Positions 43,869 through 52,996 of a stretch of 64,000 nt of DNA are shown here, piece after piece. Origin of the DNA: Streptomyces olivochromogenes (lineage in GTDB: Bacteria; Actinomycetota; Actinomycetes; Streptomycetales; Streptomycetaceae); the NCBI RefSeq assembly GCF_021538895.1, contig NZ_JADDRL010000033.1, positions 22,052-86,051 on the forward strand. Reading direction: 5' to 3'. The translations under genes and the position numbers were made by a program. The notes below the pieces were generated by a model. The model saw only the letters and a program-made list of their open reading frames with translations. It was not told where the DNA came from and searched no databases. How positions within the stretch are numbered: the stretch's first letter is position 1; each line of letters opens with the position of its first letter.

Positions 43869-46561
43869 TCACCATCGGGCGCGGACCCGCGCAGGCCGAC
43901 GGCCCCCACGGACCCGCCAAGTACCCCAGCAGATTCAGGGAGTCCGGGCTGCGGGTGCGCCACATGCGCGCCCACGTGGTCGTCGCCGCGTGGTTCGGGC
44001 TGGCCCTGCTGGCGGCCACCGCCCAGCACTCGCTCCCCGTGGCCCGCTGGCTGGCGATCCACATGTTCCTGCTGGGCGGCGCGACCACCGCCATCCTCAT
44101 CTGGAGCGAGCACTTCGCCGTCGCACTGCTGCACGCGAGGATCCCCGACGAACGCTGGAGCGACGCCCGCCTCGCGGGAGCCAACGCGGCCGTCACCGGC
44201 ATCCTCGTCGGCGTGTTGGCCGACCTGCCCGTGCTGACCGGCGTCGGCGGCGTGCTGCTGGTCGCCGTCGCCACCGCACACCTGGTGGTGCTGATACGGA
44301 TGGGCCGGGGCGCCCTCGGCGGCCGGCTGAAGCCGGTCGTCGGCTACTACCGCGTCGCGACCGCTGCCCTGATCGCCGGGGCCGTGCTCGGCGGGCTGCT
44401 GGCCACCGGCCACGCGGGCGCCACCCACTACGCCGGGCTGCGCCTGGCCCACATCCACGCCACGATGCTCGGCTGGATCGGACTCCCGGTCGTGGGGACC
44501 CTGTTCATGCTGTGGCCCACCGTGCTCGGCGTACGGATGAAGGACATCACCACCCGGGTGTCGCGCTGGGTGCTGTGGCTCACCGGCGGCGGGCTGACGC
44601 TGGCCGCCGTCGCACTCGCCCTGGAGTGGCGCTGGCCGGCCGCGGCCGGCCTCGCCGTGTACGCGGCCGGGGTCGCCCTCGCGGCGGGGCTGTTCGTCCG
44701 TACCGTACGCGGCAATCGGCCCGTCTCCGCGGCGGCGGCCTGGATGCTGGCGGCGGCCACGTGCTGGCTGCTGATCTGCGTGGCGGTCGATCTGGTGATG
44801 CTGGCCGCCCGGTCGGTCCCGGGGGTCCAGACGGTGCTGGAGGACCTGGTGCCGGTGCTGCTCGTCGGCTTCGTCGCCCAGGTCCTGATCGGCGCGCTGA
44901 CCTATCTGCTGCCCGTGGTGCTCAGCCGCGGCCCCAAGGACCGGGCGGTCGTACGGGCGGTGCTGGAGCGGGGATGGCTGCCGCGCCTGGTGGCGCTCAA
45001 CCTCGGCGTGGCGCTGCCGGTGCTTCCGTTGCCCGGGCCCTGTGCCGTCGTGGGCATGGGCCTGGTCGGCGCCTCGGCGGCCGCGTTCCTGGTCCTCGTC
45101 GGACTCGTGCTGGCCCACAGCCGTCGCGCCGTTGATCAGGAGCAGGCCGCGGCGGGCTCCGGACCGGGGCAGTCGCCGGCTCCCGGCTCCCGGCGGCCCG
45201 CGCTGCTGGGCACCGCGGCCGGGGTGGTGCTGACCGTGCTGGCCGTGCTGGTGGCGAACGGCGGCTGGGACACCGGTGGTTCGACCGACACGGCCGGCGG
45301 CGGCTCGGGGCCGTCCGCCGGGTCCCGTACCGTCGATGTGTCCATCTCGGGCATGAGCCTGAGCCCGAACCGCATCGTGGTCGTCAAGGGCACCTCGCTG
45401 CGACTGAAGGTCACCAACAAGGACGCCCAGCGCCACGACCTCAAGTCCGAGAACGGCCCGGCGACCCCGCTGCTGTCCCACGGCCAGAGCCACGTCCTCG
45501 ACATCGGGAAGGTCACCGACGACCTGAAGGTGTGGTGCACCGTGCCCGGCCACCGTGCCGCCGGAATGCGGATGGACATCGTCGTGAAGTCCGGCACGGG
45601 CGCGGCCGCCGACCGGAGCACCCCGTCCTCCGGTTCCGGCATGGACATGGACCACGGCGGGCACTCCATGGACTCCGCCGACAGCGGCGGACTCGACCTC
45701 GCCAAGGCCTTCTCGCCCGGCTGGAAACCCCGCTCGGCCGACCTGCCGGCCGCCGGCAGCGCGACGGTACACAAGGTCGAACTGCACGCCGCCCACCGCA
45801 CCGTCGAGGTCGCGCCCGGCGTCCGGCAGCAGATGTGGACGTTCGGCGGCACCGCCCCGGGCCCCACCCTGCACGGCAGGATCGGTGACGTCTTCGAGAT
45901 CACGCTCGTCAACGACGACACCGGCATGGGCCACGGCATCGACTTCCACGCCGGAGCCCTCGCCCCCGACCGGCCCATGCGGACCATCGACCCGGGGGAG
46001 CGACTGGTCTACCGGTTCCGCGCCGAACGGGCCGGAGCCTGGCTGTACCACTGCAGCACGGCGCCCATGCTCCAGCACATGGGCAACGGCATGTACGGCG
46101 CCGTCGTCATCGACCCGCCCGGACTGCCCGAGGTGGACCACGAGTACGCCCTGGTCTCCTCCGAGCTGTATCTCGGCACACCCGGCAGCACGGCACAGGT
46201 CGACAAGATGCGCCATGACACCCCGGACGCCTGGGTGTTCAACGGCATCGCCGCCCAATACGCCAAGGCGCCCCTGAAGTTGAAGGCCGGGGAGCGGGCC
46301 CGCTTCTGGGTCGTCGCCGCCGGACCCAGCGACGGGATCGCCTTCCACATCGTCGGCACCGTCTTCGACACGGTCTACAAGGAGGGCGCGTACCTGCTGA
46401 CGCCGAAACAGCCGGGTGGGTCCCAGGTGCTCGATCTCTCCGCGGCCCAGGGCGGTTTCGTCGAGACCACGTTCGCCGGGGCCGGCCACTACTCCTTCGT
46501 CGACCACGACATGCGCCATGCCGAAGCCGGCGCGCACGGCATGGTCGAGGTGACGCCGTGA
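43865..46561 (+). CDS. nirK: Membrane-cupredoxin-NirK fusion: probable copper nitrite reductase
   Basis: An 898-residue three-part protein. Residues 1 to about 465 are a polytopic domain (about 12 segments) with conserved histidines (RWLAIHMF, WSEHF, LAHIHATMLGWIG). About 488-577 is a cupredoxin, with type-1 copper ligands in WCTVPGHRAAGM (Cys-x4-His-x4-Met). About 630-898 is a CuNIR-like two-cupredoxin unit: DFHAG, YHCSTAPMLQHMGNGM (type-2 His, type-1 Cys, His, Met) and IAFHIVG. It most likely reduces nitrite to NO outside the membrane with electrons passed through the first two domains. A His/Met linker (MDMDHGGHSMD) may bind copper. ATG overlaps the radical SAM gene; the CopD-like gene overlaps its stop. 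Confidence 0.88.
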   Translation: MITIGRGPAQADGPHGPAKYPSRFRESGLRVRHMRAHVVVAAWFGLALLAATAQHSLPVARWLAIHMFLLGGATTAILIWSEHFAVALLHARIPDERWSDARLAGANAAVTGILVGVLADLPVLTGVGGVLLVAVATAHLVVLIRMGRGALGGRLKPVVGYYRVATAALIAGAVLGGLLATGHAGATHYAGLRLAHIHATMLGWIGLPVVGTLFMLWPTVLGVRMKDITTRVSRWVLWLTGGGLTLAAVALALEWRWPAAAGLAVYAAGVALAAGLFVRTVRGNRPVSAAAAWMLAAATCWLLICVAVDLVMLAARSVPGVQTVLEDLVPVLLVGFVAQVLIGALTYLLPVVLSRGPKDRAVVRAVLERGWLPRLVALNLGVALPVLPLPGPCAVVGMGLVGASAAAFLVLVGLVLAHSRRAVDQEQAAAGSGPGQSPAPGSRRPALLGTAAGVVLTVLAVLVANGGWDTGGSTDTAGGGSGPSAGSRTVDVSISGMSLSPNRIVVVKGTSLRLKVTNKDAQRHDLKSENGPATPLLSHGQSHVLDIGKVTDDLKVWCTVPGHRAAGMRMDIVVKSGTGAAADRSTPSSGSGMDMDHGGHSMDSADSGGLDLAKAFSPGWKPRSADLPAAGSATVHKVELHAAHRTVEVAPGVRQQMWTFGGTAPGPTLHGRIGDVFEITLVNDDTGMGHGIDFHAGALAPDRPMRTIDPGERLVYRFRAERAGAWLYHCSTAPMLQHMGNGMYGAVVIDPPGLPEVDHEYALVSSELYLGTPGSTAQVDKMRHDTPDAWVFNGIAAQYAKAPLKLKAGERARFWVVAAGPSDGIAFHIVGTVFDTVYKEGAYLLTPKQPGGSQVLDLSAAQGGFVETTFAGAGHYSFVDHDMRHAEAGAHGMVEVTP

Positions 46562-47007
46562 CGGGCGCCGTCGGCCTGTGGAGCCTGGTGCGTTTCATCC
46601 ATGTCATCGGCGCGGTGGTGTGGGTGGGCGGCCAACTGGCCCTGTCCCTCGTGGTGTTGCCGCTGGGCCGTCGACTGCTCGACACGGAGGCCTTCGCCGG
46701 CTTCGCGGCGGCGGCCGGCCGCCGCTTCGGAATCCTGACCGGCGCGGTGTTCCTGCCGCTGCAACTGGGCACGGGCTGGGCCCTCGCCTGGCACAAGGGC
46801 GTCACCTGGGCGTCCCTCGCCGAGCCCGGCTACGGGCGCGTCCTCGCGGCCAAGTTGGCGCTGTTCGTCGCGGTGATGCTGGCGGCGGCCGCACACGGCT
46901 GGGCCCATGCCAAGGGCCGGGCGGAACTGGCCCGCGCCCTGGCGGTCGTCTCCCTCGTCGGCTCGATCGGGGTCGTACTGCTGGCCACCGCGTTGCCCGC
47001 CACCTGA
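46558..47007 (+). CDS. CopD-like membrane protein
   Basis: A 149-residue, four-TM protein with RFIHVIGAVVWVGGQLALSLVVLPLGRR, the start of the copper-resistance CopD/DUF2269 fold, with its conserved His and Trp. Its GTG overlaps the NirK stop (GTGA), so the two are translationally coupled. It probably supplies copper or heme/electron-transfer help to the nitrite reductase. Not certain: related small proteins also act as heme-binding quinol-linked subunits. Confidence 0.83.
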   Translation: MTGAVGLWSLVRFIHVIGAVVWVGGQLALSLVVLPLGRRLLDTEAFAGFAAAAGRRFGILTGAVFLPLQLGTGWALAWHKGVTWASLAEPGYGRVLAAKLALFVAVMLAAAAHGWAHAKGRAELARALAVVSLVGSIGVVLLATALPAT

Positions 47008-47278
47008 CCAGCCCAGGAAGGCATCCCGGGGCGACCGTGCCGAAGGCGGCGACGGTCGCCTCGTGCTTTCCCCACCCGAGTGCGGACCGGAGGGCCACCG
47101 GGCCCCGAAACGGCCTCGGGGGCGTGGCCCGCTCGGCGGGCCGACAGGGACTGATGGCCCACCCCTCGCGGGCACGGCGTGGATGAGTCTTCTTACGGGC
47201 GGAACGCGCGAGGCGCATCCCCTCCGGAGCCGGACCGGATCGGCCGGGCCGGACCCTGTGAGCAAGAGGAGCAGGCAG
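47008..47278. promoter_or_regulatory. narK1 promoter region with DevR-like box
   Basis: GGGACTGATGGCCC (47147-47160) is close to mycobacterial DosR boxes, and GGGCCCCGAAACGGCC (47100-47115) is an imperfect copy; they are 119 and about 165 bp upstream of the narK start. A ribosome-binding site (GAGGAG, about 47267-47272) precedes the ATG. No gene is seen. Confidence 0.55.
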
Positions 47279-48517
47279 ATGCTGCAGGCATCGCAGAACA
47301 AGGACGGCGCGACGACGTCCGTGCCGCGCCAGGCATGGCTGATGCTGGCGCTGGCCACGGTCGGATTCGCCGTGAACTTCTGGGCGTGGGCGCTGCTCAG
47401 CCCCCTGGGCCCGCGGTTCAAGGACTCCCTCGGCCTCTCCTCGTTCCAGCAGTCACTTTTGGTGGCGGTGCCGGTCGTGGTGGGTTCGCTGGGCCGGATC
47501 CCGGTGGGCGCCCTGACCGACCGGTTCGGCGGGCGGGTGATGTTCCCGCTGGTGTCGGCCGCCACCATCGTGCCGGTGCTGTACCTCGGTCTCGCCGGGC
47601 ACTCCTCGCTGGGCGAGCTGCTGCTGGGCGGCTTCTTCCTCGGGATGGGCGGCACCGCGTTCGCCGTGGGCGTGCCCCTGGTCAGCGCCTGGTTCCCACC
47701 GGAGCGGCGGGGCACGGCGATCGGCATCTTCGGCGCGGGTATGGGCGGAACCGCGATCAGCGCGCTGACCACGGTGAAGCTGGTGGACGTGCACGGCATG
47801 GCGAACCCGTTCCTGATCACCGCGGGCATGCTGGCGGCCTACGCGGTGCTGTCCGCGCTGCTGCTGCGGGACGCCCCCGGCCGCACGGTGCCGACCGAGC
47901 CGCTGGCCCGCCGGCTCGCGGCCACCTTCAAGCTGAGCATCACCTGGCAGGCGTCCGCGCTGTACGCGGTGGCCTTCGGCGGCTACGTCGCCTTCTCCGT
48001 CTACCTGCCGACCTACCTGAAGACCGGCTACGGACTGGCCCAGGCCGACGCGGCCAACCGGATGGCCGGGTTCGTGCTGCTGGCGGTGGCGATGCGGCCG
48101 GTGGGCGGCTGGCTGTCGGACCGCATCGGCGCGGTGCGGGTGCTGACGGGCGCGCTGGGCGTGGTCCTCGTGGGCGCCTTCGTCCAGGCGATGACCCCCT
48201 CGCTGGCCCCGGTCGGCACGGTCGCCTTCCTGGCGATGGCCGCCGCGCTCGGTGCCGGCAGCGGCGCGGTGTTCGCGCTGGTGGCGCTCCTGGCCCCGTC
48301 GAACATGGTCGGCTCGGTCACCGGCGTCGTGGGCGCCGCGGGCGGCCTGGGCGGCTTCCTGCCGCCGCTGGTGATGGGCACGCTCTACGGCGCCTACGGC
48401 TCGTACGCGATCGGCCTGGGCCTGCTCGGACTCGTCGCCACCGCCGCCCTGGCCTTCACCGCCACCGGCGTGCGCCAGGCGGTCACGCGCCGCGTGGCCA
48501 CCGTCCCGTCGCACTGA
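47279..48517 (+). CDS. narK: Nitrate/nitrite transporter NarK (copy 1)
   Basis: A 412-residue MFS protein of the nitrate/nitrite porter family. LATVGFAVNFWAWALLSPLGPRFKDSL and the MFS loop GALTDRFGGRVMFPLVSA, then FALVALLAP and GVVGAAGGLGGFLPPL, the nitrate-signature-like glycine-rich segment of TM11, are present. It should import nitrate and/or export nitrite. In the 91 residues starting at WLMLALATVG only four differ from narK copy 2 (54493). A hemerythrin gene follows after 34 bp. Confidence 0.93.
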   Translation: MLQASQNKDGATTSVPRQAWLMLALATVGFAVNFWAWALLSPLGPRFKDSLGLSSFQQSLLVAVPVVVGSLGRIPVGALTDRFGGRVMFPLVSAATIVPVLYLGLAGHSSLGELLLGGFFLGMGGTAFAVGVPLVSAWFPPERRGTAIGIFGAGMGGTAISALTTVKLVDVHGMANPFLITAGMLAAYAVLSALLLRDAPGRTVPTEPLARRLAATFKLSITWQASALYAVAFGGYVAFSVYLPTYLKTGYGLAQADAANRMAGFVLLAVAMRPVGGWLSDRIGAVRVLTGALGVVLVGAFVQAMTPSLAPVGTVAFLAMAAALGAGSGAVFALVALLAPSNMVGSVTGVVGAAGGLGGFLPPLVMGTLYGAYGSYAIGLGLLGLVATAALAFTATGVRQAVTRRVATVPSH

Positions 48518-48551
48518 CACCCGGACCCGCCGGACAGGAAGGAGCCGCACG

Positions 48552-49025
48552 ATGTGCGAGTACTGCGGATGCCAGTCACTGGCCGCCATCGACGAACTCA
48601 CCCGCGAGCACGACACCGTCGTCAACCTGATCGGCGAGGTGCGCGGCGCCCGGCGCGACGGTGACGTGCCGCGGATGGCGGTGCTGGCCCGGGAGATCGA
48701 CGCGGTGCTGGTCCCCCACACGGCCGTCGAGGAAGGCGCGCTCTTCCCCGCCATGGCCGAGGAGTTCCCCGACCAGATCGCCGTACTGGAGGCCGAGCAC
48801 CGCCGTATCGAGGCGGTGCTGGCCGAGGCCGAGGAAGGGGTGCCGGCCGATCCCGCGTGGCCGGACCGGCTGATCGAGGTGCTCGCCCTGCTGCGCGAGC
48901 ACATCCTCAAGGAGCAGGACGGTGTCTTCCCCGCCGCCCTGGCCGTCCTGGACACCGAACAGTGGGAGATGGTGGACGCGGTACGCAGCCGCGTCGGCGG
49001 CCTCACACAGGCGCCGAATCGCTGA
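48552..49025 (+). CDS. Hemerythrin-domain protein
   Basis: A 157-residue HHE protein. Conserved positions are LTREHDTVV, VPHTAVEEGALFPAM, LEAEHRRIEAVL and LREHILKEQDGVFPAAL, giving the diiron histidines and Glu. The N-terminus has CEYCGC, a cysteine motif common in Streptomyces members. Such proteins may sense or hold O2 or NO. It probably shares the narK1 transcript; a strong terminator follows. Confidence 0.9.
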   Translation: MCEYCGCQSLAAIDELTREHDTVVNLIGEVRGARRDGDVPRMAVLAREIDAVLVPHTAVEEGALFPAMAEEFPDQIAVLEAEHRRIEAVLAEAEEGVPADPAWPDRLIEVLALLREHILKEQDGVFPAALAVLDTEQWEMVDAVRSRVGGLTQAPNR

Positions 49026-49038
49026 GACCAGCACCGAC

Positions 49039-49076
49039 GAGACCGGGGCCGCGGCGGATGCCGCGGCCCCGGTCTC
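49039..49076. terminator. 17-bp-stem terminator
   Basis: GAGACCGGGGCCGCGGC (49039-49055) pairs perfectly with 49060-49076 around a GGAT loop. It separates the hemerythrin gene from the converging PPOX gene. Confidence 0.9.
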
Positions 49077-49115
49077 GTCACGCGCACGGACGTGCGGTTC
49101 ACGAGGACGTGCGGT

Positions 49116-49580
49116 TCATGCGTCGGCGGCCCGGTCCGCCTCCGTGACGAGGATTCCGGACACCAGATCGGGCCGGATACGGACGGCGTACTCCATGGTC
49201 TGCCTCACCCAGGGGCGCAACAGCGTCCGATAGCGCTCCAGTTCCTGCTCGTCGGTCACCAGCTCCGCGAAGCCGGTGACCACGACGCTCCAGCCCAGGT
49301 GCGTGTCCGGGTCGATCGCGTCGGCCTCGTAGGCGACGACGACCCCGGAGCTGCCGTTGTGGCGGGTGTGCGAGGTCAGGGCCGCACCCTCGTGGGTGCG
49401 GATGACGATGTGACCGTCGGCCAGGACGTGATTGACCGGGCGGATGGTCGGCAGTGCGTCGCGCGTGAAGACGACCCTGCCCAGGGGCACGCTGCCCAGC
49501 AGCCGTAGCGCCTCGGCGCTGTCGAGTTCGGTGGTCCGGCGCGGTTCCACGGGGACCGGCCTGGTGTCGTTGAGGGGCAT
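49116..49580 (-). CDS. PPOX-class flavin/F420-binding protein
   Basis: A 154-residue PNPOx-like split-barrel protein: ALRLLGSVPLGRVVFTRDALPTIRPVNHVLADGHIVIRTHEGAAL is typical of the nitroimidazole-resistance (NimA-like) and pyridoxamine oxidase-related group. Homologous proteins are DosR-regulated in mycobacteria. It is divergent from the DevS-like kinase across a region with two DevR-like boxes. Cofactor (F420, FMN or heme) is not decided. Confidence 0.88.
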   Translation of the reverse strand: MPLNDTRPVPVEPRRTTELDSAEALRLLGSVPLGRVVFTRDALPTIRPVNHVLADGHIVIRTHEGAALTSHTRHNGSSGVVVAYEADAIDPDTHLGWSVVVTGFAELVTDEQELERYRTLLRPWVRQTMEYAVRIRPDLVSGILVTEADRAADA

Positions 49581-49681
49581 GGTGTGTGTCCGTAGGGAGG
49601 GATCCGGAACGTAGGCGTTGAGCGGTTTCGCTCAGGGGCCTCGATCAGACCAGTGAAACGAGCTGCGCCCGGGTCGCGCCA

Positions 49682-49716
49682 GGGCCGTTCGGCCCCGGTC
49701 GGCCTCCGTACGGCCC
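49682..49716. promoter_or_regulatory. DevR-like box pair between PPOX and devS
   Basis: GGGCCGTTCGGCCC (49682-49695) and CCTCCGTACGGCCC (49703-49716, nine of twelve arm bases) start 21 bp apart. They are 102-136 bp from the PPOX start and 91-125 bp from the kinase start, so could activate both, giving feedback on the sensor. Confidence 0.65.
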
Positions 49717-49806
49717 TCCGTGCCGCCACCCGTCCCCGTACCGATACCGTGGCAGTTGTTCAGAAGGATCGGTGTCGGCACCGTGACCAGGGACGGAGGA
49801 CCGACG

Positions 49807-51531
49807 GTGGCAAGCCCCGACGAGGCTCGTGAGGCGCGCATTCGGCTGCCGCAGCTGCGGCTGGACGAGCTCCTGGAGGAGCTCCAGGCCCGCCTGGACG
49901 CGGCCCGGGGCACCCGGGACCGGGTCCACAGCCTGCTGGAGGCGGTTCTCTCCGTCGGCCGGGAGCTGAACCTGGAGCAGGCGCTGCGCAGCATCGTGGA
50001 GGCCGCGGCGGTCCTGGTCGAGGCCGAGTACGCGGCCCTGGGCGTGATCGGCCCCGACGGAACGCTGCTGTCGGACTTCCTCACGGTCGGCATCAGCGAC
50101 GAGCAGATCGCCCGGATCGGCCCCTACCCGCAGGGCCACGGCATCCTCGGCGAGCTGATCCGGCACCCCGAACCGCTGCGGCTGGCCAAGCTCTCCGACC
50201 ACCCCGCCTCGTACGGCTTCCCGCCCCACCACCCGCCGATGAACTCCTTCCTCGGCGTCCCGATCCGGGTGCGCGACCAGGTCTTCGGCAACCTGTACCT
50301 CACCGAGAAGCGGGGCGGGGCACAGTTCGACGAGGAGGACGAGGCGGTCCTGTCCACGCTGGCCGTGGCCGCCGGTGTGGCGATCGACAACGCGCGCCTG
50401 TACGAGGAGTCGCGGCTGCGCGAGCGCTGGCTGCGGGCGAGCACGGAGATCACCGAGCGGCTGATGTCCGGCATGGACGGGGGCGACGTCCTCGGGCTGA
50501 TCGCGGACCGGGCGATGGAGATCGCCTCCGCGTCCCTCGCCGTGGTCGCCGTGCCGATGGCGGACACCGACGCGCTCACGGTGGATCTGGCGATCGGGGA
50601 GGAGGCGGAGGCACACCGCGGTCTCGTGCTGCCCGTCGACGACAGCCTGATCGGCCGGGCCTTCTCCTGCGGCGCCCCCATCACCAGCGCGGACGTCTGC
50701 CGCGACGAACGGGTCTCGTCGGGCCCCCCGCGGTTCCACGGGCTCGGCCCCGCCGTGGCCGTACCCATCGGCTCCGGCGACGGGGTGCGCGGCGTGGTCC
50801 TGCTCGTTCGGGCGGCGGGGCGGCCCGCGTTCTCCGGGGAGGAGACCGAGCCGCTGCAGGGCTTCGCCGCGCAGGCCGCGGTCGCGATGGAGCTGGCCGA
50901 GCGGCGCAGGGACAGCGAGCAGATCGCGGTGCTGGAGGAGCGCGACCGGATCGCCCGGGACCTGCACGACCTGGCCATCCAGCGGCTGTTCGCCACCGGG
51001 ATGACGCTGCAGAGCGCCGGCCGGTTCATCGAGCACCAGGAGGCGTCGGGCCGGGTGCTGCGGGCGGTCGACGACCTGGACGAGACGATCAAGATCATCA
51101 GATCGACGATCTTCGGCCTGCGGGCGCACGACACCAGCACCGGCCCCGGTCTGCGGGCGCGCGCGGTCCGCGCGGTCGGCGAGGCGGCGGCGCTGCTCGG
51201 CTTCGCCCCCAGCCTGCGCATGGAGGGGCTGCTGGACACCCATGTGTCCCGGGAGACCGCCGACGAGGTGATGGCCGTGCTGTCCGAGGCGCTGACGAAC
51301 GTCGCCCGCCACGCGCACGCCTCCAAGACCGACGTGGCGCTGGAGACCGACGGCAGGGAGGTACGCCTGACGGTCTCCGACAACGGCGTGGGCATCCCCG
51401 CCACCGGCCGCCGCAGCGGCCTGCGCAACATGGAGGAACGGGCCCGGCGGCTGGGCGGCGACATGGAGTTGACCACGGGGTCCGAGGGCGGCACGACGCT
51501 GGTGTGGCGCGCGCCCGTCGGGGAGCACTAG
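49807..51531 (+). CDS. devS: DevS/DosS-type heme-GAF sensor histidine kinase
   Basis: A 574-residue kinase with two GAF domains, a HisKA_3 helix and a HATPase domain. GAF-A has GFPPHHPPMNSFLGVPI (His141/142), matching the region of the proximal heme ligand in mycobacterial DosS (His149), so a heme O2/NO/CO sensor is likely. The phosphoacceptor is in ERDRIARDLHDLAIQRLF (His about 387). N box and G box (SEALTNVARHAHA; SDNGVGIP; SGLRNMEERARRLGG) are present. The GTG at 49807 has GGAGG. No partner response regulator is in the window; it should phosphorylate a DevR/OsdR-type regulator elsewhere. Confidence 0.92.
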   Translation: MASPDEAREARIRLPQLRLDELLEELQARLDAARGTRDRVHSLLEAVLSVGRELNLEQALRSIVEAAAVLVEAEYAALGVIGPDGTLLSDFLTVGISDEQIARIGPYPQGHGILGELIRHPEPLRLAKLSDHPASYGFPPHHPPMNSFLGVPIRVRDQVFGNLYLTEKRGGAQFDEEDEAVLSTLAVAAGVAIDNARLYEESRLRERWLRASTEITERLMSGMDGGDVLGLIADRAMEIASASLAVVAVPMADTDALTVDLAIGEEAEAHRGLVLPVDDSLIGRAFSCGAPITSADVCRDERVSSGPPRFHGLGPAVAVPIGSGDGVRGVVLLVRAAGRPAFSGEETEPLQGFAAQAAVAMELAERRRDSEQIAVLEERDRIARDLHDLAIQRLFATGMTLQSAGRFIEHQEASGRVLRAVDDLDETIKIIRSTIFGLRAHDTSTGPGLRARAVRAVGEAAALLGFAPSLRMEGLLDTHVSRETADEVMAVLSEALTNVARHAHASKTDVALETDGREVRLTVSDNGVGIPATGRRSGLRNMEERARRLGGDMELTTGSEGGTTLVWRAPVGEH

Positions 51532-51614
51532 CCGGGCGTCCGTGGCCGGCCGCTCCCGCCACGGGGGCTGGCTCGGCACTCCGATCGCGACCGGGAGCGT
51601 CGGGCAACCCGCTA

Positions 51615-51660
51615 GGGCCGTCCGGCCCCGGTTCCGGCTCGGCGGCGGGACCAAGTGGCC
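51615..51660. promoter_or_regulatory. DevR-like boxes upstream of the flavohemoglobin gene
   Basis: GGGCCGTCCGGCCC (51615-51628) and GGGACCAAGTGGCC (51647-51660) start 32 bp apart, 131-176 bp upstream of the gene. The second is of the mycobacterial GGGAC type. Confidence 0.6.
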
Positions 51661-51790
51661 TGACCTGCGAAGTCGTTCGGCCTCGATCGGGCCCGGAGCC
51701 CGTAATCGGGGCCGATTCACTGATAGACGGATTGCAGCTGTGATGTGTGAGCCTCTTGGCCCGCGCCCTTCTGCACCTCCGAGGAGAGCC

Positions 51791-52996
51791 ATGCTTTCGC
51801 CCGAATCCGCTGCCGTCGTCCGCGCCACTCTGCCCGCCGTGGGCGGTGCCCTCGACGAGATCACGACACGCTTCTACGGCACGATGTTCGGCGAGCAGCC
51901 CGAACTGCTGGACGGAATGTTCAACCGCGGCAACCAGGCCAACGGCGAACAGCGGCAGGCCCTGGCCGGCTCCATCGCCGGCTTCGCCCAGGCCCTCCTC
52001 GCCGACCCCGACGCCCGCCCGGACGCGCTGCTGTCCCGCATCGCGCACAAACACGCGGCGCTCGGCGTGACCGAGGACCAGTACACGATCGTCCACAAGT
52101 ACCTGTTCGGCGCCATCGCCGACGTCCTCGGCGACGCCGTCACCCCCGAGGTCGCCGCCGCCTGGGACGAGGTGTACTGGCTGATGGCAGGCGCCCTCAT
52201 AGCCCGCGAGGCCCGCCTCTACCAGGAGGCCGAGGTGGACCCGCGGCACCCCTGGCGGCAGTGGACCGTCGTCGAGCGCCGTGAGGAGACCCCGGACGTC
52301 GTCTCCTTCCTGCTGCGCCCCGCCGACGGGTCGCCCGTACCGCCCGCCCGTGCGGGCCAGTACGTCAGCGTGCGCGTCGTGATGCCCGACGGCATCCACC
52401 AGCTGCGCCAGTACAGCCTGTCCGGGTGCCCCGACGGCGAGCTGCGCCGCATCACGGTCAAGCGGGTCGCGAGCGTCGCCGAGGCCCCCGAGGGCGAGGT
52501 CTCCAACCAGCTGCACCGCACCGTGCGGACCGGCGACGAGCTCACCCTGTCGGCGCCGTTCGGCGACGTGGTCCTCGAAGACGCCGACACCCCGCTGCTG
52601 CTGGTCTCCGCCGGCATCGGCTGCACCCCGATGGTCGGCATGCTGGAACACCTCACCGCCATCGGCTCCACCCGGCCCGTCTGGGTCCTGCACGCCGACC
52701 GGTCCCCGAAGGACCACGCCCTGCGCGCCGACACCCGCCACCTGGTGGAGCAACTGCCCGACGCGCGCGCCGAGTTCTGGTACGAGGACGGCGCCGACGG
52801 GGAAGCCGGCGCCCGCACCGGGCTGATGGTCCTCGACGAGCTGGAGCTGCCCGCCGACGCCGACGTGTACCTGTGCGGCTCGCTCCCGTTCATGCGCGGC
52901 GTCCGCAGCCACCTGCTGCGCGCCGGCATCCCCGCGCGCCACATCCGCTACGAGGTGTTCGGCCCCGACCTGTGGCTGGCCCACGCCGAGGGCTGA
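51791..52996 (+). CDS. hmp: Flavohemoglobin (NO dioxygenase)
   Basis: A 401-residue flavohemoglobin that converts NO and O2 to nitrate. The globin domain (residues 1-135) has the proximal His in RIAHKHAALGV; the reductase has RQYSLSG (FAD) and GIGCTPMVGMLEHL (NAD), and ends YEVFGPDLWLAHAEG. Length and layout are normal. ATG 51791 follows GAGGAG. It likely protects against NO made by the NirK fusion; DevR-like boxes upstream. Confidence 0.95.
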   Translation: MLSPESAAVVRATLPAVGGALDEITTRFYGTMFGEQPELLDGMFNRGNQANGEQRQALAGSIAGFAQALLADPDARPDALLSRIAHKHAALGVTEDQYTIVHKYLFGAIADVLGDAVTPEVAAAWDEVYWLMAGALIAREARLYQEAEVDPRHPWRQWTVVERREETPDVVSFLLRPADGSPVPPARAGQYVSVRVVMPDGIHQLRQYSLSGCPDGELRRITVKRVASVAEAPEGEVSNQLHRTVRTGDELTLSAPFGDVVLEDADTPLLLVSAGIGCTPMVGMLEHLTAIGSTRPVWVLHADRSPKDHALRADTRHLVEQLPDARAEFWYEDGADGEAGARTGLMVLDELELPADADVYLCGSLPFMRGVRSHLLRAGIPARHIRYEVFGPDLWLAHAEG

